From Osmia lignaria lignaria (lineage: Eukaryota > Arthropoda > Insecta > Hymenoptera > Megachilidae): a stretch of DNA of 64,000 bases. Below, piece by piece: positions 21,903 through 34,777 of this stretch (position 1 is the stretch's first letter; the number at the start of each line of letters is the position of its first letter). The position numbers and the translations under genes are program-made. The stretch lies in NCBI RefSeq assembly GCF_051020975.1, contig NW_027478159.1, positions 4,480,501 through 4,544,500 on the forward strand. Reading direction: 5' to 3'. Under the pieces are notes generated by a model. It had not been told where the DNA came from. It made no database searches and saw only the letters and a list, made by a program, of their open reading frames with translations.

Positions 21903-24156
21903 TGATCAGATGCGTAGTTCTCGAGATATATCAAGATATTTAAAAGTTCCGAAGCCGCACCAACATAATAGAGATACAGAAACACCGTGGCCCCTTTCTT
22001 TGAGATAACTCTGCACTAGCGCGAGCCGCAAATGCCACTTCCAGCTTAGCTGTGCAGAAGAAGAACAACAAGAAGAAGAAATATCTCGAAATATGTCCGT
22101 CAGGCCCCTTCCCTTGAGATAAATCTGCAAATATCTCGGAAACGAAGCGAGCTATGGCAAAATGTTAAGAGACCTTTTTTGTAGAGAATTAAGTTTCCTA
22201 CTTTTTATGTTCTATGATATTTTTTGATCAGATGCGTAGTTCTCGAGATATATCAAGATATTTAAAAGTTCCGAAGCCGCACCAACATAATAGAGATACA
22301 GAAACACCGTGGCCCCTTTCTTTGAGATAACTCTGCACTAGCGCGAGCCGCAAATGCCACTTCCAGCTTAGCTGTGCAGAAGAAGAACAACAAGAAGAAG
22401 AAATATCTCGAAATATGTCCGTCAGGCCCCTTCCCTTGAGATAAATCTGCAAATATCTCGGAAACGAAGCGAGCTATGGCAAAATGTTAAGAGACCTTTT
22501 TTGTAGAGAATTAAGTTTCCTACTTTTTGTGTTCTATGATATTTTTTGATCAGATGCGTAGTTCTCGAGATATATCAAGATATTTAAAAGTTCCGAAGCC
22601 GCACCAACATAATAGAGATACAGAAACACCGTGGCCCCTTTCTTTGGGATAACTCTGCACTATTGCGAGCTGCAAATGCCGCTTCGAGCTTAGCTGTGCA
22701 GAAGAAGAACAACAAGAAGAAGAAATATCTCGAAATATGTCCGTTAGGCCCCTTCCCTTGAGATAAATCTGCAAATATCTCGGAAACGAAGCGAGCTATG
22801 GCAAAATGTTAAGAAACCTTTTTTGTAGAGAATTAAGTTTCCTACTTTTTATGTTCTATGACATTTTTTGATCAGATGCGTAGTTCTCGAGATATATCGA
22901 GATATTTAAAAGTTCCGAAGCCGCACCAACATAATAGAGATACAGAAACACGGTGGCCCCTTTCTTTAAGATAACTCTGCACTATTGCGAGCTGCAAATG
23001 CCACTTCCAGCTTAGCTGTGCAGAGGAAGAACAACAAGAAGAAGAAATATCTCGAAATATGTCCGTCAGGCCAGTTCCTTTGAGCTGAATCTGCAAATAT
23101 CTCGGAAACGAAGCGAGCTATGGCAAAATGTTAAGAGACCTTTTTTGTAGAGAATTAAGTTTCCTACTTTTTATGTTGTATGATATTTTTTGATCAGATG
23201 CGTAGTTCTCGAGATATATCAAGATATTTAAAAGTTCCGAAGCCGCACCAAGATAATAGAGATACAGAAACACCGTGGCCCCTTTCTTTGAGATAACTCT
23301 GCACTATTGCGAGCTGCAAATGCCACTTCCAGCTTAGCTGTGCAGAAGAAGAACAACAAGAAGAAGAAATATCTCGAAATATGTCCGACAGGCCCCTTCC
23401 CTTGAGATAAATCTGCAAATATCTCGGAAACGAAGCGAGCTATGGCGAAATGTTAAGAGACCTTTTTTGTAGAGAATTAAGTTTCCTACTTTTTATGTTC
23501 TATGATATTTTTTGATCAGATGCGTAGTTCTCGAGATATATCAAGATATTTAAAAGTTCCGAAGCCGCACCAACATAATAGAGATACAGAAACACCGTGG
23601 CCCCTTTCTTTGAGATAACTCTGCACTAGCGCGAGCCGCAAATGCCACTTCCAGCTTAGCTGTGCAGAAGAAGAACAACAAGAAGAAGAAATATCTCGAA
23701 ATATGTCCGTCAGGCCCCTTCCCTTGAGATAAATCTGCAAATATCTCGGAAACGAAGCGAGCTATGGCAAAATGTTAAGAGACCTTTTTTGTAGAGAATT
23801 AAGTTTCCTACTTTTTATGTTCTATGATATTTTTTGATCAGATGCGTAGTTCTCGAGATATATCAAGATATTTAAAAGTTCCGAAGCCGCACCAACATAA
23901 TAGAGATACAGAAACACCGTGGCCCCTTTCTTTGAGATAACTCTGCACTAGCGCGAGCCGCAAATGCCACTTCCAGCTTAGCTGTGCAGAAGAAGAACAA
24001 CAAGAAGAAGAAATATCTCGAAATATGTCCGTCAGGCCCCTTCCCTTGAGATAAATCTGCAAATATCTCGGAAACGAAGCGAGCTATGGCAAAATGTTAA
24101 GAGACCTTTTTTGTAGAGAATTAAGTTTCCTACTTTTTATGTTCTATGATATTTTT
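21903..24156. repeat. Region C, 5-mer remnant (L-L-K-Q'-S) plus L-L
   Basis: The third copy lacks one of the two S units: L-L-K-Q'-S runs 21903-23512, followed directly by two L units (23513, 23835). Two identical neighbouring S units would make such a loss easy. After 24156 the series ends with an N unit. Confidence 0.85.
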
Positions 24157-24800
24157 TGATCAGATGCGTAGTTCTCGAGATATATCAAGATATTTAAAAG
24201 TTCCGAAGCCGCACCAACATAATAGAGATACAGAAACACCGTGGCCCCTTTCTTTGAGATAACTCTGCACTATTGCGAGCTGGAAATGCCACTTCCAGTT
24301 TAGCTGTGCAGAAGAAGAACAACAAGAAGAAGAAATATCTCGAAATATGTCCGTTAGGCCCCTTCCCTTGAGATAAATCTGCAAATATCTCGGAAACGAA
24401 GCGAGCTATGGCAAAATGTTAAGAGACCTTTTTTGTAGAGAATTAAGTTTCCTACTTTTTATGTTCTATGATATTTTTTGATCAGAAGCGTAGTTTTCGA
24501 GATATATCGAGATATTTAAAAGTCCCGAAGCCGCACCAACATAATAGAGATACAGAAACACCGTGGCCCCTTTCTTTGAGGTAACTCTGCACTATTGCGA
24601 GCTGCAAATGCCACTTCCAGCTTAGCTGTGCAGAAGAAGAACAACAAGAAGAAGAAATATCTCGAAATATGTCCGTCAGGCCCCTTCCCTTGAGATATAT
24701 CTGCAAATATCTCGGAAACGAAGCGAGCTATGGCAAAATGTTAAGAGACCTTTTTTGTAGAGAATTATGTTTCCTACAATTTATGTTCTATGATATTCTT
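24157..24800. repeat. Transition units between regions C and D
   Basis: An N-type unit at 24157 (GAGCTGGAAATG, GTCCGTTAGG) is followed at 24479 by a unit with the AAGCG/TTTTCGAG head and private AGTCCCGAAG and GAGGTAACTC changes. Neither fits the HORs on either side. Confidence 0.75.
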
Positions 24801-27052
24801 TGATCAGATGCGTAGTTCTCGAGATATATCAAGATATTTAAAAGTTCCGAAGCCGCACCAACATAATAGAGATACAGAAACACCGTGGCCCCTTTCTTTG
24901 AGATAACTCTGCACTAGTCCGAGCCGCAAATGCCACTTCCAGCTTAGCTGTGCAGAAGAAGAACAACAAGAAGAAGAAATATCTCGAAATATGTCCGTCA
25001 GGCAGGGGCCTTGAGATAAATCTGCAAATATCTCGGAAACGAAGCGAGGTATGGGAAAATGTTGAGAGACCTTTTTTGTAGAGAATTAAGTTTCCTACTT
25101 TTTATGTTCTATGATATTTTTTGATCAGAAGCGTAGTTTTCGAGATATATCGAGATATTTAAAAGTTCCGAAGCCGCACCAACATAATAGGGATACAGAA
25201 ACACCGTGGCCCCTTTCTTTGAGATAACTCTGCACTATTGCGAGCTGTAAATGCCACTTCCAGCTTAGCTGTGCAGAAGAAGAACAACAAGAAGAAGAAA
25301 TATCTCGAAATATGTCCGTCAGGCCCCTTCCCTTGAGATATATCTGCAAATATCTCGGAAACGAAGCGAGCTATGGCAAAATGTTAAGAGACCTTTTTTG
25401 TAGAGAATCATGTTTCCTACAATTTATGTTCTATGATATTTTTTGATCAGAAGCGTAGTTTTCGAGATATATCGAGATATTTAAAAGTTCCAAAGCCGCA
25501 CCAACATAATAGAGATACAGAAACACCGTGGCCCCTTTCTTTGAGATAACTCTGCACTAGTGCGAGCCGCAAATGCCACTTCCAGCTTAGCTGTGCAGAA
25601 GAAGAACAACAAGAAGAAGAAATATCTCGAAATATGTCCGTCAGGCCCCTTCCCTTGAGATATATCTGCAAATATCTCGGAAACGAAGCGAGGTATGGCA
25701 AAATGTTAAGAGACCTTTTTTGTAGAGAATTATGTTTCCTACAATTTATGTTCTATGATATTTTTTGATCAGAAGCGTAGTTTTCGAGATATATCGAGAT
25801 ATTTAAAAGTTCCGAAGCCGCACCAACATAATAGGGATACAGAAACACCGTGGCCCCTTTCTTTGGGATAACTCTGCACTATTGCGAGCTGCAAATGCCG
25901 CTTCGAGCTTAGCTGTGCAGAAGAAGAACAACAAGAAGAAGAAATATCTCGAAATATGTCCGTTAGGCCCCTTCCCTTGAGATAAATCTGCAAATATCTC
26001 GGAAACGAAGCGAGCTATGGCAAAATGTTAAGAAACCTTTTTGTAGAGAATTAAGTTTCCTACTTTTTATGTTCTATGATATTTTTTGATCAGAAGCGTA
26101 GTTGTCGAGATATATCAAGATATTTAAAAGTTCCGAAGCTGCACCAACATAATAGAGGTACAGAAACACCGTGGCCTCTTTCTTTGAGATAACTCTGCAC
26201 TATTGCGAGCTGCAAATGCCACTTCGAGCTTAGCTGTGCAGAAGAAGAACAACAAGAAGAAGAAATATCTCGAAATATGTCCGTCAGGCCCCTTCCCTTG
26301 AGATAAATCTGCAAATATCTCGGAAACGAAGCGAGCTATGGCAAAATGTTAAGAGACGTTTTTTGTAGAGAATTATGTTTCCTACAATTTATGTTCTATG
26401 ATATTTTTTGATCAGAAGCGTAGTTTTCGAGATATATCGAGATATTTAAAAGTTCCGAAGCCGCACCAACATAATAGAGATACAGAAACACCGTGGCCCC
26501 TTTCTTTGAGATAACTCTGCACTAGTGCGAGCCGCAAATGCCACTTCCAGCTTAGCTGTGCAGAAGAAGAACAACAAGAAGAAGAAATATCTCGAAATAT
26601 GTCCGTCAGGCCCCTTCCCTTGAGATATATCTGCAAATATCTCGGAAACGAAGCGAGGTATGGCAAAATGTTAAGAGACCTTTTTTGTAGAGAATTATGT
26701 TTCCTACAATTTATGTTCTATGATATTTTTTGATCAGAAGCGTAGTTTTCGAGATATATCGAGATATTTAAAAGTTCCGAAGCCGCACCAACATAATAGG
26801 GATACAGAAATACCGTGGCCCCTTTCTTTGAGATAACTCTGCACTAGTGCGAGCCGCAAATGCCACCTCCAGCTTAGCTGTGCAGAAGAAGAACAACAAG
26901 AAGAAGAAATATCTCGAAATATGTCCGTCAGGCCCCTTCCCTTGAGATATATCTGCAAATATCTCGGAAACGAAGCGAGCTATGGCAAAATGTTAAGAGA
27001 CCTTTTTTGTAGAGAATTATGTTTCCTACAATTTATGTTCTATGATATTCTT
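24801..27052. repeat. Region D, 7-mer HOR copy 1 (2252 bp)
   Basis: Seven units with two 1-base losses, giving 2252 rather than 2254. Order: GGCAGGGGCC unit (24801), GAGCTGTAAATG unit (25122), GTTCCAAAGCC unit with GAGGTATGG (25444), K-like unit with a 5-T run (25766), GAAGCTGCACC/GAGGTAC/CTTCGAGC unit (26087), GAGGTATGG unit (26409), GAAATACCGTGG unit (26731). CACCTCCAG near 26864 is private to this copy. Confidence 0.92.
25001..25010. other. Micro-inverted segment GGCAGGGGCC, copy 1
   Basis: The usual GGCCCCTTCCCTTGAG (16 bases) is replaced by GGCAGGGGCCTTGAG (15). AGGGGCC is the exact reverse complement of GGCCCCT at the start of the normal segment. A small inversion or template-switch event with loss of one base explains it. 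Confidence 0.8.
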
Positions 27053-29304
27053 TGATCAGATGCGTAGTTCTCGAGATATATCAAGATATTTAAAAGTTCC
27101 GAAGCCGCACCAACATAATAGAGATACAGAAACACCGTGGCCCCTTTCTTTGAGATAACTCTGCACTAGTCCGAGCCACAAATGCCACTTCCAGCTTAGC
27201 TGTGCAGAAGAAGAACAACAAGAAGAAGAAATATCTCGAAATATGTCCGTCAGGCAGGGGCCTTGAGATAAATCTGCAAATATCTCGGAAACGAAGCGAG
27301 GTATGGGAAAATGTTAAGAGACCTTTTTTGTAGAGAATTAAGTTTCCTACTTTTTATGTTCTATGATATTTTTTGATCAGAAGCGTAGTTTTCGAGATAT
27401 ATCGAGATATTTAAAAGTTCCGAAGCCGCACCAACATAATAGGGATACAGAAACACCGTGGCCCCTTTCTTTGAGATAACTCTGCACTATTGCGAGCTGT
27501 AAATGCCACTTCCAGCTTAGCTGTGCAGAAGAAGAACAACAAGAAGAAGAAATATCTCGAAATATGTCCGTCAGGCCCCTTCCCTTGAGATATATCTGCA
27601 AATATCTCGGAAACGAAGCGAGCTATGGCAAAATGTTAAGAGACCTTTTTTGTAGAGAATCATGTTTCCTACAATTTATGTTCTATGATATTTTTTGATC
27701 AGAAGCGTAGTTTTCGAGATATATCGAGATATTTAAAAGTTCCAAAGCCGCACCAACATAATAGAGATACAGAAACACCGTGGCCCCTTTCTTTGAGATA
27801 ACTCTGCACTAGTGCGAGCCGCAAATGCCACTTCCAGCTTAGCTGTGCAGAAGAAGAACAACAAGAAGAAGAAATATCTCGAAATATGTCCGTCAGGCCC
27901 CTTCCCTTGAGATATATCTGCAAATATCTCGGAAACGAAGCGAGGTATGGCAAAATGTTAAGAGACCTTTTTTGTAGAGAATTATGTTTCCTACAATTTA
28001 TGTTCTATGATATTTTTTGATCAGAAGCGTAGTTTTCGAGATATATCGAGATATTTAAAAGTTCCGAAGCCGCACCAACATAATAGGGATACAGAAACAC
28101 CGTGGCCCCTTTCTTTGGGATAACTCTGCACTATTGCGAGCTGCAAATGCCGCTTCGAGCTTAGCTGTGCAGAAGAAGAACAACAAGAAGAAGAAATATC
28201 TCGAAATATGTCCGTTAGGCCCCTTCCCTTGAGATAAATCTGCAAATATCTCGGAAACGAAGCGAGCTATGGCAAAATGTTAAGAAACCTTTTTGTAGAG
28301 AATTAAGTTTCCTACTTTTTATGTTCTATGATATTTTTTGATCAGAAGCGTAGTTGTCGAGATATATCAAGATATTTAAAAGTTCCGAAGCTGCACCAAC
28401 ATAATAGAGGTACAGAAACACCGTGGCCTCTTTCTTTGAGATAACTCTGCACTATTGCGAGCTGCAAATGCCACTTCGAGCTTAGCTGTGCAGAAGAAGA
28501 ACAACAAGAAGAAGAAATATCTCGAAATATGTCCGTCAGGCCCCTTCCCTTGAGATAAATCTGCAAATATCTCGGAAACGAAGCGAGCTATGGCAAAATG
28601 TTAAGAGACGTTTTTTGTAGAGAATTATGTTTCCTACAATTTATGTTCTATGATATTTTTTGATCAGAAGCGTAGTTTTCGAGATATATCGAGATATTTA
28701 AAAGTTCCGAAGCCGCACCAACATAATAGAGATACAGAAACACCGTGGCCCCTTTCTTTGAGATAACTCTGCACTAGTGCGAGCCGCAAATGCCACTTCC
28801 AGCTTAGCTGTGCAGAAGAAGAACAACAAGAAGAAGAAATATCTCGAAATATGTCCGTCAGGCCCCTTCCCTTGAGATATATCTGCAAATATCTCGGAAA
28901 CGAAGCGAGGTATGGCAAAATGTTAAGAGACCTTTTTTGTAGAGAATTATGTTTCCTACAATTTATGTTCTATGATATTTTTTGATCAGAAGCGTAGTTT
29001 TCGAGATATATCGAGATATTTAAAAGTTCCGAAGCCGCACCAACATAATAGGGATACAGAAATACCGTGGCCCCTTTCTTTGAGATAACTCTGCACTAGT
29101 GCGAGCCGCAAATGCCACTTCCAGCTTAGCTGTGCAGAAGAAGAACAACAAGAAGAAGAAATATCTCGAAATATGTCCGTCAGGCCCCTTCCCTTGAGAT
29201 ATATCTGCAAATATCTCGGAAACGAAGCGAGCTATGGCAAAATGTTAAGAGACCTTTTTTGTAGAGAATTATGTTTCCTACAATTTATGTTCTATGATAT
29301 TCTT
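27053..29304. repeat. Region D, 7-mer HOR copy 2 (2252 bp)
   Basis: Repeats copy 1 unit for unit, including both 1-base losses (near 27255 and 28290), the GGCAGGGGCC change and the CAAAG change. A private difference is GAGCCACAAATG near 27178, where other copies have GAGCCGCAAATG. Confidence 0.92.
27253..27262. other. Micro-inverted segment, copy 2
   Basis: Identical to the change at 25001-25010 and exactly 2252 bases downstream, so it was copied with the 7-mer. Confidence 0.8.
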
Positions 29305-30591
29305 TGATCAGATGCGTAGTTCTCGAGATATATCAAGATATTTAAAAGTTCCGAAGCCGCACCAACATAATAGAGATACAGAAACACCGTGGCCCCTTTC
29401 TTTGAGATAACTCTGCACTAGTCCGAGCCGCAAATGCCACTTCCAGCTTAGCTGTGCAGAAGAAGAACAACAAGAAGAAGAAATATCTCGAAATATGTCC
29501 GTCAGGCAGGGGCCTTGAGATAAATCTGCAAATATCTCGGAAACGAAGCGAGGTATGGGAAAATGTTAAGAGACCTTTTTTGTAGAGAATTAAGTTTCCT
29601 ACTTTTTATGTTCTATGATATTTTTTGATCAGAAGCGTAGTTTTCGAGATATATCGAGATATTTAAAAGTTCCGAAGCCGCACCAACATAATAGGGATAC
29701 AGAAACACCGTGGCCCCTTTCTTTGAGATAACTCTGCACTATTGCGAGCTGTAAATGCCACTTCCAGCTTAGCTGTGCAGAAGAAGAACAACAAGAAGAA
29801 GAAATATCTCGAAATATGTCCGTCAGGCCCCTTCCCTTGAGATATATCTGCAAATATCTCGGAAACGAAGCGAGCTATGGCAAAATGTTAAGAGACCTTT
29901 TTTGTAGAGAATCATGTTTCCTACAATTTATGTTCTATGATATTTTTTGATCAGAAGCGTAGTTTTCGAGATATATCGAGATATTTAAAAGTTCCAAAGC
30001 CGCACCAACATAATAGAGATACAGAAACACCGTGGCCCCTTTCTTTGAGATAACTCTGCACTAGTGCGAGCCGCAAATGCCACTTCCAGCTTAGCTGTGC
30101 AGAAGAAGAACAACAAGAAGAAGAAATATCTCGAAATATGTCCGTCAGGCCCCTTCCCTTGAGATATATCTGCAAATATCTCGGAAACGAAGCGAGGTAT
30201 GGCAAAATGTTAAGAGACCTTTTTTGTAGAGAATTATGTTTCCTACAATTTATGTTCTATGATATTTTTTGATCAGAAGCGTAGTTTTCGAGATATATCG
30301 AGATATTTAAAAGTTCCGAAGCCGCACCAACATAATAGGGATACAGAAATACCGTGGCCCCTTTCTTTGAGATAACTCTGCACTAGTGCGAGCCGCAAAT
30401 GCCACTTCCAGCTTAGCTGTGCAGAAGAAGAACAACAAGAAGAAGAAATATCTCGAAATATGTCCGTCAGGCCCCTTCCCTTGAGATATATCTGCAAATA
30501 TCTCGGAAACGAAGCGAGCTATGGCAAAATGTTGAGAGGCCTTTTTTGTAGAGAATTATGTTTCCTACAATTTATGCTCTATGATATTCTT
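29305..30591. repeat. Region D, copy 3 with three units deleted
   Basis: Begins with the same GGCAGGGGCC, GAGCTGTAAATG and GTTCCAAAGCC units (29305, 29626, 29948) and jumps straight to the GAAATACCG unit (30270). The K-like, GAAGCTGCACC and second GAGGTATGG units are missing, a loss of 965 bp. Deletion by unequal exchange between the two GAGGTATGG units would give exactly this. Confidence 0.88.
29505..29514. other. Micro-inverted segment, copy 3
   Basis: Third copy of the same change, again 2252 bases downstream. It marks the start of the shortened third 7-mer. Confidence 0.8.
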
Positions 30592-32201
30592 TGATCAGAT
30601 GCGTAGTTCTCGAGATATATCAAGATATTTAAAAGTTCCGAAGCCGCACCAACATAATAGAGATACAGAAACACCGTGGCCCCTTTCTTTGAGATAACTC
30701 TGCACTATTGCGAGCTGCAAATGCCACTTCCAGCTTAGCTGTGCAGAGGAAGAACAACAAGAAGAAGAAATATCTCGAAATATGTCCGTCAGGCCAGTTC
30801 CTTTGAGCTGAATCGGCAAATATCTCGGAAACGAAGCGAGCTATGGCAAAATGTTAAGAGACGTTTTTTGTAGAGAATTATGTTTCCTACAATTCATGTT
30901 CTATGATATTTTTTGATCAGAAGCGTAGTTTTCGAGATATATCGAGATATTTAAAAGTTCCGAAGCCGCACCAACATAATAGGGATACAGAAACACCGTG
31001 GCCCCTTTCTTTGAGATAACTCTGCACTAGTGCGAGCCGCAAATGCCACTTCCAGCTTAGCTGTGCAGAGGAAGAACAACAAGAAGAAGAAATATCTCGA
31101 AATATGTCCGTCAGGCCAGTTCCTTTGAGCTGAATCTGCAAATATCTCGGAAACGAAGCGAGCTATGGCAAAATGTTAAGAGACGTTTTTTGTAGAGAAT
31201 TATGTTTCCTACAATTTATGTTCTATGATATTTTTTGGTCAGAAGCGTAGTTTTCGAGATATATCGAGATATTTAAAAGTTCAGAAGCCGCACCAACATA
31301 ATAGGGATACAGAAACACCGTGGCCCCTTTCTTTGAGATAACTCTGCACTAGTGCGAGCCGCAAATGCCACTTCCAGCTTAGCTGTGCAGAAGAAGAACA
31401 ACAAGAAGAAGAAATATCTCGAAATATGTCCGTCAGGCCCCTTCCCTTGAGATAAATCTGCAAATATCTCGGAAACGAAGCGAGCTATGGCAAAATGTTA
31501 AGAGACCTTTTTTGTAGAGAATTAAGTTTCCTACTTTTTATCTTCTATGATATTTTTTGATCAGATGCGTAGTTCTCGAGATATATCAAGATATTTAAAA
31601 GTTCCGAAGCCGCACCAACATAATAGAGATACAGAAACACCGTGGCCCCTTTCGTTGAGATAACTCTGCACTAGTGCGAGCCGCAAATGCCACTTCCAGC
31701 TTAGCTGTGCAGAAGAAGAACAACAAGAAGAAGGAATATCTCGAAATATGTCCGTCAGGCCCCTTCCCTTGAGATAAATCTGCACATATCTCGGAAACGA
31801 AGCGAGCTATGGCAAAATGTTAAGAGACCTTTTTTGTAGAGAATTAAGTTTCCTACTTTTTATGTTCTATGATATTTTTTGATCAGATGCGTAGTTCTCG
31901 AGATATATCAAGATATTTAAAAGTTCCGAAGCCGCACCAACATAATAGAGATACAGAAACACCGTGGCCCCTTTCGTTGAGATAACTCTGCACTAGTGCG
32001 AGCCGCAAATGCCACTTCCAGCTTAGCTGTGCAGAAGAAGAACAACAAGAAGAAGGAATATCTCGAAATATGTCCGTCAGGCCCCTTCCCTTGAGATAAA
32101 TCTGCACATATCTCGGAAACGAAGCGAGCTATGGCAAAATGTTAAGAGACCTTTTTTGTAGAGAATTAAGTTTCCTACTTTTTATGTTCTATGATATTTT
32201 T
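30592..32201. repeat. Region E, opening five units
   Basis: Units: 30592 (GGCCAGTTCC arm with GAATCGGCAAAT), 30914 (CTAGTGCGAGCCGC body with GGCCAGTTCC arm), 31236 (TGGTCA head, GTTCAGAAGCC), then a neighbouring pair at 31558 and 31880 sharing TTTCGTTGAG, AAGGAATATC and CTGCACATATC. The first three types recur in the same order at 32524 and 35100. Confidence 0.82.
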
Positions 32202-34777
32202 TGATCAGATGCGTAGTTCTCGAGATATATCAAGATATTTAAAAGTTCCGAAGCCGCACCAACATAATAGAGATACAGAAACACCGTGGCCCCTTTCTTT
32301 GAGATAACTCTGCACTAGTGCGAGCCGCAAATGCCACTTCCAGCTTAGCTGTGCAGAAGAAGAACAACAAGAAGAAGAAATATCTCGAAATATGTCCGTC
32401 AGGCCCCTTCCCTTGAGATAAATCTGCAAATATCTCGGAAACGAAGCGAGCTATGGCAAAATGTTAAGAGACCTTTTTTGTAGGGAATTAAGTTTCCTAC
32501 TTTTTATGTTCTATGATATTTTTTGATCAGATGCGTAGTTCTCGAGATATATCAAGATATTTAAAAGTTTCGAAGCCGCACCAACATAATAGAGATACAG
32601 AAACACCGTGGCCCCTTTCTTTGAGATAACTCTGCACTATTGCGAGCTGCAAATGCCACTTCCAGCTTAGCTGTGCAGAGGAAGAACAACAAGAAGAAGA
32701 AATATCTCGAAATATGTCCGTCAGGCCAGTTCCTTTGAGCTGAATCGGCAAATATCTCGGAAACGAAGCGAGCTATGGCAAAATGTTAAGAGACGTTTTT
32801 TGTAGAGAATTATGTTTCCTACAATTCATGTTCTATGATATTTTTTGATCAGAAGCGTAGTTTTCGAGATATATCGAGATATTTAAAAGTTCCGAAGCCG
32901 CACCAACATAATAGGGATACAGAAACACCGTGGCCCCTTTCTTTGAGATAACTCTGCACTAGTGCGAGCCGCAAATGCCACTTCCAGCTTAGCTGTGCAG
33001 AGGAAGAACAACAAGAAGAAGAAATATCTCGAAATATGTCCGTCAGGCCAGTTCCTTTGAGCTGAATCTGCAAATATCTCGGAAACGAAGTGAGCTATGG
33101 CAAAATGTTAAGAGACGTTTTTTGTAGAGAATTATGTTTCCTACAATTTATGTTCTATGATATTTTTTGGTCAGAAGCGTAGTTTTCGAGATATATCGAG
33201 ATATTTAAAAGTTCAGAAGCCGCACCAACATAATAGGGATACAGAAACACCGTGGCCCCTTTCTTTGAGATAACTCTGCACTATTGCGAGCTGCAAATGC
33301 CACTTCCAGCTTAGCTGTGCAGAGGAAGAACAACAAGAAGAAGAAATATCTCGAAATATGTCCGTCAGGCCAGTTCCTTTGAGCTGAATCTGCAAATATC
33401 TCGGAAACGAAGCGAGCTATGGCAAAATGTTAAGAGACCTTTTTTGTAGAGAATTAAGTTTCCTACTTTTTATGTTCTATGATATTTTTTGATCAGATGC
33501 GTAGTTCTCGAGATATATCAAGTTATTTAAAAGTTCCGAAGCCGCACCAACATAGTAGAGATACAGAAACACCGTGGCCCCTTTCTTTGAGATAACTCTG
33601 CACTATTGCGAGCTGTAAATGCCACTTCCAGCTTAGCTGTGCAGAAGAAGAACAACAAGAAGAAGAAATATCTCGAAATATGTCCGTCAGGCCCCTTCCC
33701 TTGAGATATATCTGCAAATATCTCGGAAACGAAGCGAGCTATGGCAAAATGTTAAGAGACCTTTTTTGTAGAGAATCATGTTTCCTACAATTTATGTTCT
33801 ATGATATTTTTTGATCAGAAGCGTAGTTTTCGAGATATATCGAGATATTTAAAAGTTCCGAAGCCGCACCAACATAATAGGGATACAGAAATACCGTGGC
33901 CCCTTTCTTTGAGATAACTCTGCACTAGTGCGAGCCGCAAATGCCACTCCCAGCTTAGCTGTGCAGAAGAAGAACAACAAGAAGAAGAAATATCTCGAAA
34001 TATGTCCGTCAGGCCCCTTCCCTTGAGATATATCTGCAAATATCTCGGAAACGAAGCGAGCTATGGCAAAATGTTAAGAGACCTTTTTTGTAGAGAATCA
34101 TGTTTCCTACAATTTATGTTCTATGATATTTTTTGATCAGAAGCGTCGTTTTCGAGATATATCGAGATATTTAAAAGTTCCAAAGCCGCACCAACATAAT
34201 AGAGATACAGAAACACCGTGGCCCCTTTCTTTGAGATAACTCTGCACTAGTGCGAGCCGCAAATGCCACTTCCAGCTTAGCTGTGCAGAAGAAGAACAAC
34301 AAGAAGAAGAAATATCTCGAAATATGTCCGTCAGGCCTCTTCCCTTGAGATATATCTGCAAATATCTCGGAAACGAAGCGAGGTATGGCAAAATGTTAAG
34401 AGACCTTTTTTGTAGAGAATTATGTTTCCTACAATTTATGTTCTATGATATTTTTTGATCAGAAGCGTAGTTTTCGAGATATATCGAGATATTTAAAAGT
34501 TCCGAAGCCGCACCAACATAATAGGGATACAGAAATACCGTGGCCCCTTTCTTTGAGATAACTCTGCACTAGTGCGAGCCGCAAATGCCACTTCCAGCTT
34601 AGCTGTGCAGAAGAAGAACAACAAGAAGAAGAAATATCTCGAAATATGTCCGTCAGGCCCCTTCCCTTGAGATATATCTGCAAATATCTCGGAAACGAAG
34701 CGAGCTATGGCAAAATGTTAAGAGACCTTTTTTGTAGAGAATTATGTTTCCTACAATTTATGTTCTATGATATTCTT
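32202..34777. repeat. Region E, 8-mer HOR copy (2576 bp)
   Basis: Opens with a unit carrying TGTAGGGAATTAAG (near 32482), then AGTTTCGAAGCC with GAATCGGCAAAT (32524), a unit with GAAGTGAGC (32846) and a TGGTCA/GTTCAGAAG unit (33168). The second half, 33490-34777, consists of units related to region D: GAGAATCATG tails, GTTCCAAAGCC at 34134, GAAATACCG at 33812 and 34456. Parts of two HOR families are spliced together here. Confidence 0.82.
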
